In this document: positions 59,803-64,000 of the stretch, one piece after another
Position numbering within the stretch: position 1 is the stretch's first letter
Layout of the letters: the number at the start of each line of letters is the position of its first letter
Source of the DNA: JOPF136 sp963773835
GTDB taxonomy: Bacteria > Acidobacteriota > Terriglobia > Acidiferrales > UBA7541
NCBI GenBank assembly: GCA_963773835.1
Contig: CAVZCQ010000001.1
Location: 186,001 to 250,000, forward strand
Direction of reading: 5' to 3'
DNA: 64,000 nt
Program-made: the position numbers and the translations under genes
Notes under the pieces: model-generated
What the model saw: the letters and a program-made list of their open reading frames with translations, nothing else
Databases searched by the model: none
Told to the model about the DNA's origin: nothing

Positions 59803-60699
59803 ATGAGCATCCTGCCGTCTGCGGGCAACGGACGAGTGACCGTGCCCGAAATTCTTTCCCGCAAAAAATTCCGTTCCGGCGAGCCGCCATCGACCGAACG
59901 CAAAATCACGTCGGTGACGGCGTACGACTATCCCACCGCGCGCCTGGTGGACGAGGCCGGAGTGGACATCGTGCTGGTGGGCGATTCGCTGGCCATGGCC
60001 GTGCTCGGGTACGAGAACACGCTGCCGGTGACGCTCGACGAGATGCTGCACCACACGCGCGCGGTGCGGCGGGGCGTGAAGCGGGCGCTGCTGGTTGCGG
60101 ACATGCCGTTCGGCACGTTCCATAACAGCGCCGAGGAAGCGATCCGGAACGCCACGCGGTTCGTCAAAGAGGCGGGCGCCGAAGCGGTGAAGATCGAAGG
60201 CGGCGAGCGGCGCATGGACCTGGTGGCGCGCCTGGTGGAAGCGGAAATCCCAGTGATGGGCCACATCGGGCTGACGCCGCAATCGCTCCACTCGCTCGGC
60301 GGATTCCGCGTGCAGGGAAAAAGCGCGGAAACGGCGGAAGCGCTGGTGCGCGACGCGCAGGCGCTGGCTGCCGCAGGCGCGTTCAGCATTGTGATTGAGG
60401 CGGTGCCGCGGGAGATCGCGGCGCGCATTACGGAGCAGGTGCCGGTGCCGACGATCGGGATCGGAGCGGGGCCCGACTGCGACGGCCAGGTGCTGGTGCT
60501 CAGCGATCTATTGGGACTCACCAACGGCCACACGCCGAAGTTTGCGCGGAAGTATGCGGACCTGGCGGAAACGATCCGCGGGGCGGTGGCGCAGTACGTG
60601 GACGACGTGCAGAAGGGGGAATTTCCCTCCGATGCGGAGTCGTATCATCTGCCGGTCCCGAAGCTTCGGGACGACGCGGTGCCCGTGAAGAAGACGTAG
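59803..60699 (+). CDS. panB: Ketopantoate hydroxymethyltransferase PanB
   Basis: The first enzyme of pantothenate synthesis, adding a hydroxymethyl group from methylene-tetrahydrofolate to 2-ketoisovalerate. The 298-residue TIM barrel shows ITSVTAYDYPTARLVDEAGV, VLVGDSLAMAVLGYENTLPV (Mg-binding Asp), MGHIGLTPQSLHSLGGFRVQ and IGIGAGPDCDGQVLVLSDLL. The ATG at 59803 follows GGAGGGACC. The last residues (LPVPKLRDDAVPVKKT) extend beyond the usual FPS-type end and include the core of the palindromic element. It begins a panB-dinB-panC cluster. Confidence 0.95.
   Translation: MSILPSAGNGRVTVPEILSRKKFRSGEPPSTERKITSVTAYDYPTARLVDEAGVDIVLVGDSLAMAVLGYENTLPVTLDEMLHHTRAVRRGVKRALLVADMPFGTFHNSAEEAIRNATRFVKEAGAEAVKIEGGERRMDLVARLVEAEIPVMGHIGLTPQSLHSLGGFRVQGKSAETAEALVRDAQALAAAGAFSIVIEAVPREIAARITEQVPVPTIGIGAGPDCDGQVLVLSDLLGLTNGHTPKFARKYADLAETIRGAVAQYVDDVQKGEFPSDAESYHLPVPKLRDDAVPVKKT
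60655..60672. repeat. Palindromic core in the 3' end of panB
   Basis: GTCCCGAAG/CTTCGGGAC, a perfect 18-base palindrome with the same core as the elements in queG and rnhA. It encodes VPKLRD near the PanB C-terminus. Confidence 0.65.
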
Positions 60700-60764
60700 C
60701 GCCGGTAGCGCGAGGCGGGGCCGGCATCCTTCTTTTTGAGACATCACCCCTTGGAGCCACCACC

Positions 60765-61274
60765 ATGACGCAGGACGAAATCCGGTCGCTGTTTGCCTTC
60801 AATGCGTGGGCTAATCACCGCGTGCTCGAAGCCTGCGCCGCGCTCACGCCCGCACAATTCATGCAGACGGCGGTGTCGAGTTTTCCCACCGTTCGCGAAA
60901 CCCTGCGTCACATCATGGGCGTGGAGTGGCTCTATCTGGAGCGGCTCCAGGGCCGCTACCCCACCGAGCTATTGCCCGGTGAAAGCTTTGAGACGGTGGC
61001 GAGTTTCGCGACGCGCTGGGACGGGATCAAAAAAGGCCTCGAGGACTACATCCGCAGCCCCGACCTGGGTGATCTGGAGCGCATCATCGAATACCGGAAC
61101 TTGAAAGGGAAGCACTTCCGGTATCCGTTGCGGGCGCTGCTGCAACACGTGGTAAATCACAGCACCTACCATCGCGGCCAGATCACCACGCAACTGCGCG
61201 AGATTGGCGCGAAGCCGCTTTCCACCGACCTGCTGCGGTATTACGACGCGCTCGCCGGACTCCCGGTGGAGTAA
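60765..61274 (+). CDS. DinB-family four-helix protein
   Basis: This 169-residue protein of the DinB/YfiT-like fold has LFAFNAWANHRVLEACAALT, the metal ligand His in RETLRHIMGVEWLYLERLQG, and the paired His in LLQHVVNHSTYHRGQITTQL. Family members are metal-binding thiol-dependent transferases or isomerases, with unknown substrates in most cases. Placed between panB and panC, but a role in pantothenate synthesis is not implied by the fold. Confidence 0.9.
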   Translation: MTQDEIRSLFAFNAWANHRVLEACAALTPAQFMQTAVSSFPTVRETLRHIMGVEWLYLERLQGRYPTELLPGESFETVASFATRWDGIKKGLEDYIRSPDLGDLERIIEYRNLKGKHFRYPLRALLQHVVNHSTYHRGQITTQLREIGAKPLSTDLLRYYDALAGLPVE

Positions 61275-61299
61275 CGCCGGAAGTCCGCCCGCCGGGCCG

Positions 61300-62172
61300 A
61301 TGGAGACAATTCGCACCGTCGAGTGGATGAAGCAGGTTTCGCGGCGGGCGCGCGCGGAAGGGCGGCTGGTGGGTTTTGTGCCCACCATGGGCGCGCTCCA
61401 CGCCGGACACGTCTCCCTGGTGCGAGCCGCGCAGCGGGATTGTTCGCCGGTAGTCGTTTCGATTTTCGTGAACCCAGCGCAGTTCGGACCCGGCGAGGAT
61501 TTTGCCCGCTACCCGCGCGCCCCGGAAGCCGATTCCCAATTGCTGGAATCGCTGGGCGTCGAATATCTGTTCGCCCCGGAAGCCGCGGAAATCTACCCGG
61601 CGGGCTTTTCGAGCCACGTGGAAGTGGAAGGGCTTTCGTCGCGACTGGAAGGCCGCGCCCGGCCCGGACATTTCCGCGGCGTGGCCACCGTGGTGCTCAA
61701 ACTGCTCGAAATTGTGCAGCCCTGGCGCGCGTATTTCGGCCGCAAGGACGCGCAACAGGCGCGCATCATCCAGCAGCTCCTGCGGGATTTTCACCTGGAT
61801 GCGGAGATCGAGGTCTGCCCGATTGTGAGGGAGGAAGACGGGCTGGCGCTCTCCAGCCGCAACGCCTATCTCTCCCCCGACGACCGCCGCGCCGCGACCG
61901 TGCTCTATCGCGCTCTCGCGGCAGCGCGGGATGCGATCGGGCGTGGAGAACGCGGGGCGGCGCGGCTGGTGGCCGTCATCCGCGAGGTGATGGCGAAAGA
62001 GCCGCGGGCCGTGGCGGATTACGTGGAGGTGGTGCGCGCGGATTCGTTCGAGCCGGCGGAGCGGCTCCGCGGTGTGTGCTACGCAATGCTGGCCGTGTTT
62101 TTCGGCGCCACGCGGCTGCTGGACAATATGCTTGTCCAGGAGAAGGACGGCGAATTCCTCTGCGAGCTGTAG
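61300..62172 (+). CDS. panC: Pantothenate synthetase PanC
   Basis: Condenses pantoate with beta-alanine using ATP, the final step of pantothenate synthesis. The 290-residue protein has the nucleotidyl-transferase motif GFVPTMGALHAGHVSLVRAA (HxGH), VNPAQFGPGEDFARYPR, RPGHFRGVATVVLKLLEIVQ, YFGRKDAQQARIIQQLLRDF and the KMSKS-like LALSSRNAYLSPDDR. The ATG at 61300 is used. The gene lies 25 bases after dinB. A stem-loop follows, shared with the convergent peroxiredoxin gene. Confidence 0.95.
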   Translation: METIRTVEWMKQVSRRARAEGRLVGFVPTMGALHAGHVSLVRAAQRDCSPVVVSIFVNPAQFGPGEDFARYPRAPEADSQLLESLGVEYLFAPEAAEIYPAGFSSHVEVEGLSSRLEGRARPGHFRGVATVVLKLLEIVQPWRAYFGRKDAQQARIIQQLLRDFHLDAEIEVCPIVREEDGLALSSRNAYLSPDDRRAATVLYRALAAARDAIGRGERGAARLVAVIREVMAKEPRAVADYVEVVRADSFEPAERLRGVCYAMLAVFFGATRLLDNMLVQEKDGEFLCEL

Positions 62173-62227
62173 CAACGGCGCTTGATCTGCTAGCAATGTG
62201 GAAGTCGAGTCCAGGCGAGCGGAACAT

Positions 62228-62246
62228 CGCCGCCTGGAAGGCGGCG
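62228..62246. terminator. Hairpin between panC and the peroxiredoxin gene
   Basis: CGCCGCC-TGGAA-GGCGGCG, perfect 7-base stem in the gap between convergent genes. No T tract, so termination strength is uncertain. Confidence 0.6.
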
Positions 62247-62269
62247 CTACCAGCGTTAGCAGCAGCCAG

Positions 62270-62740
62270 CTATGTGCGCTTCAGTTCTTCGAGGGCTTCC
62301 AGGACTTCGGCGGCGTGACCTTTGGCCGCGGCCTTCTCCCACACGCGGAGCACTTTTCCGTCCGGGCCGATCAGCACGCTGCTGCGCACGATGCCCAGGA
62401 ACGATTTGCCGAGAAACGTCTTCATGCGTCGGGCGCCGTAGGCCTCGATGACGCGGAAATCCGGATCGCTGACCAGCGTGAAGTTCAGTTTGTGCTTGGC
62501 GCGGAACTTCGCCATGGTGTCGGGCGGATCCGCGCTGCAGCCGACGATTGTTGTGCCCACACGGTCGAACTTCGTTTTTGCGTCACGAAACTCGGACGCT
62601 TCCGTGGTTCAACCCGGGGTCAGCGCTTTCACGAAAAAATAGAGCAGAACGTTTTTCCCTTTGTAGTCCGAGAGGGAAACGGTCTGCCCGTCGTCGCTGG
62701 GAAGCGTAAACGGCGGAGCCACATCACCTGGCTGTAGCAT
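62270..62740 (-). CDS. PrxQ/BCP-type peroxiredoxin, probable selenoprotein (Sec at residue 44)
   Basis: A thioredoxin-fold peroxidase that reduces hydroperoxides. The frame from the ATG at 62740 (with GAGGTGAT upstream) gives 156 codons with one in-frame TGA at 62609-62611. The sequence before it is FTLPSDDGQTVSLSDYKGKN then VLLYFFVKALTPG, and after it TTEASEFRDAKTKFDRVG. In PrxQ enzymes this site reads TPGCTTEACEFRD, so TGA replaces exactly the peroxidatic Cys, and the second Cys is Ser. A hairpin begins nine bases after the TGA. I therefore read residue 44 as selenocysteine. The remaining fold (SDPDFRVIEAYGAR, SSVLIGPDGKVLRVW) is intact. The alternative is a nonsense mutation, less likely given the position and undamaged frame. 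selA, selB, selC and selD are not in this window. Confidence 0.85.
62580..62599 (-). promoter_or_regulatory. SECIS-like hairpin after the in-frame TGA
   Basis: On the coding strand GCGTC-CGA-GTT-TCG-T-GACGC: a five-pair lower stem, a three-pair upper stem, a GTT apical loop and a single bulged T. The loop starts 17 bases after the TGA, the distance expected for bacterial SECIS elements, whose loops carry a conserved GU. It differs from E. coli fdhF in that the bulged U is on the 3' side. Confidence 0.65.
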
Positions 62741-62798
62741 TCATCACCTCAAATTCGTTTGCGCAGCTTTGCAGAAGCGGCCTGTCGATCGCCTCCGC

Positions 62799-64000
62799 TC
62801 ACGAAGCCGCCAGAAGCCGTCGCAGGGCTTCGTTCACCGCCTGCGGGTTGGCCTGGCCTCGCGTGGCGCGCATCACCTGTCCGACAAGGAATTTGAACAC
62901 GCCTTCGTTGCCCGCGCGATATTTTGCGGCCTGTTCCGGGTTCGCGGCTATGACGTCACGGCAGGCGCGCTCGATTTCCCCGGAATCCCGAATTTGCCGG
63001 TGTCCCTCTTCCGCGGCGATGCGGGCGGCGGGAAGGCCAGTCTCGAACATCTTCGCGAAGATGGACTTTGCGCTCGCGGCCGTCACTTCGCCGCGGTCCA
63101 CCAGCGCAATGAGTTCCGCCAGAGCCGCCGGCCGGATGCGGCTCGCGGAAATTTCCTCCCCGGCGGCATTCAGGCGGCGCAGCAGTTCCGTTTGGATCCA
63201 GTTGGCGGCGGTTTTCGCGGCGGCGCCCGCGCGGACAGTTTCCTCGAAGTAATCCGCCAGTGCGCGCGTCGCGGTCAGCACTCCCGCGTCGTAGGGCGTG
63301 ATGCCGTATTCGCGGACGAAACGTGCGCGGCGCGCCGCGGGCAGTTCGGGCATCTCTGCGCGCACGCGGGCCAGCAATTCTTCCGAAGCCTGGACGGGAA
63401 GCAGGTCCGGCTCGGGGAAGTAGCGGTAATCGTGGGCGTATTCCTTGGAGCGCATGGGCTCGGTGCGGCCTGCGGCCACGTTCCACAGGCGCGTCTCCTG
63501 CGCCACGCGCCCGCCGGATTCGAGGGTCTGTACCTGGCGCTCGATTTCGTATTCCAGGGCGTGCACCAGGTAGCGGAACGAATTCAGGTTTTTCACTTCC
63601 GCCTTCGTCCCGAAGTTTGGCTCGCCGCGGCGGCGCACGCTCACGTTGGCGTCGCAGCGGAGCGAGCCTTCCTCCATGTTGCAATCGCTCACTTCGGTGT
63701 ACAGCAAGATCTGTTTCAGCGCAGTCAGGTAGGCGTGGGCCTCCTCGGGCGAGCGGAGGTCCGGCTCGGAGACGATTTCGATGAGCGGAACGCCGCCGCG
63801 GTTGAAGTCAATGTAGGTGCTGCGCGCGGAGTCGGGGAAACCCTCGTGCATCCCCTTCGCCGCGTCGTCTTCCAGGTGCAGCCGGGTGATGCCGATGCGT
63901 TTCGAGTGCCCGTCGTGCTCGATTTCGAGCCAGCCGCCGGTGGCCAGGGGGAGCTCGTACATGGAGATTTGATAACCCTTCGGCAGGTCGGGATAAAAAT
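62799..64000 (-). CDS. gatB: Asp/Glu-tRNA amidotransferase subunit B (partial)
   Basis: The C-terminal 400 residues of GatB, which with GatA and GatC amidates mischarged Glu-tRNA(Gln) and Asp-tRNA(Asn). Visible are KGYQISMYELPLATGGWLEI, TYIDFNRGGVPLIEIVSEPD, SDCNMEEGSLRCDANVSVRR and EAHDYRYFPEPDL-type metal/substrate motifs (here YAHDYRYFPEPDL). The YqeY-like tail (AKSIFAKMFETG ... VMRATRGQANPQAVNEALRR) is complete. The 5' end lies beyond the window: the frame is still open at position 64000. Confidence 0.95.
   Translation of the reverse strand, partial: FYPDLPKGYQISMYELPLATGGWLEIEHDGHSKRIGITRLHLEDDAAKGMHEGFPDSARSTYIDFNRGGVPLIEIVSEPDLRSPEEAHAYLTALKQILLYTEVSDCNMEEGSLRCDANVSVRRRGEPNFGTKAEVKNLNSFRYLVHALEYEIERQVQTLESGGRVAQETRLWNVAAGRTEPMRSKEYAHDYRYFPEPDLLPVQASEELLARVRAEMPELPAARRARFVREYGITPYDAGVLTATRALADYFEETVRAGAAAKTAANWIQTELLRRLNAAGEEISASRIRPAALAELIALVDRGEVTAASAKSIFAKMFETGLPAARIAAEEGHRQIRDSGEIERACRDVIAANPEQAAKYRAGNEGVFKFLVGQVMRATRGQANPQAVNEALRRLLAAS

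Noticed and set aside
62270..62560. A 96-residue peroxiredoxin fragment starting at an internal Met, or a pseudogene with a nonsense mutation
   Set aside because: The frame upstream of the TGA is intact back to an ATG with a good ribosome-binding site, it encodes the correct PrxQ N-terminus, and the TGA falls exactly on the catalytic Cys codon.

Overview
The window reads as a chromosomal segment from a high-GC Gram-negative bacterium, most likely an Acidobacteriota member. This is inferred from protein content, not from a marker gene. The pointers are soluble and membrane Ser/Thr kinases fused to TPR repeats, paired secreted M16 and TldD-like peptidases, a secreted DUF885 protein, futalosine-pathway menaquinone genes, and intergenic spacers full of short hairpin repeats. 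There is no rRNA, no complete tRNA and no CRISPR array.

Layout. 1-4.2 kb: the end of a TPR-like gene, then a type II restriction-modification island lodged in the 5' end of queG, which leaves a dead queG start on its left and an intact queG on its right. 4.3-10.2 kb: a deacetylase-caspase-TPR fusion, a secreted alpha/beta hydrolase and a secreted DUF885 peptidase. 10.3-15.4 kb: xerC, topA, dprA on the minus strand. 15.8-21.5 kb: mqnA-mqnC, hypotheticals, an RNase HI fusion, a zinc-ribbon coiled-coil protein and a PP2C phosphatase. 21.7-25.5 kb: a catalytic plus non-catalytic M16 pair. 25.5-30 kb: repeat-rich spacer DNA with a quinone-oxidoreductase-like gene, a vapBC pair, a vapC remnant and a 20-residue Lys-rich peptide. 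30-35.6 kb: a lower-GC island with a polytopic membrane protein, a SIR2-NTPase-TPR-OB protein that looks like an anti-phage effector, and a small protein, bracketed by repeats and tandem terminators. 35.9-46.7 kb: a secreted TldD/TldE-like pair, a CDF transporter with three tandem C-terminal domains, a GT-C glycosyltransferase, a giant GH18-deacetylase-GT2 protein and a Spy-like protein. 46.7-53.4 kb: accessory genes (VOC proteins, AraC/GyrI and MarR regulators, a broken metallo-beta-lactamase gene, a methyltransferase). 53.6-58.9 kb: two convergent Ser/Thr kinase-TPR genes. 59.8-64 kb: panB, dinB-like, panC, a peroxiredoxin, and the 3' part of gatB.

The most notable points are these. (1) The PrxQ-type peroxiredoxin at 62270-62740 has an in-frame TGA exactly at the peroxidatic Cys codon, followed by a SECIS-like hairpin, so it is probably a selenoprotein. 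(2) A small palindromic element is inserted in frame in queG and rnhA, its core also lies in the 3' end of panB, and one intergenic copy is nested inside another hairpin repeat. (3) The SIR2-NTPase-TPR-OB island is a candidate defence system. (4) The restriction-modification island duplicated the queG start. (5) The catalytic middle of topA has a different base composition and codon use from both its flanks.
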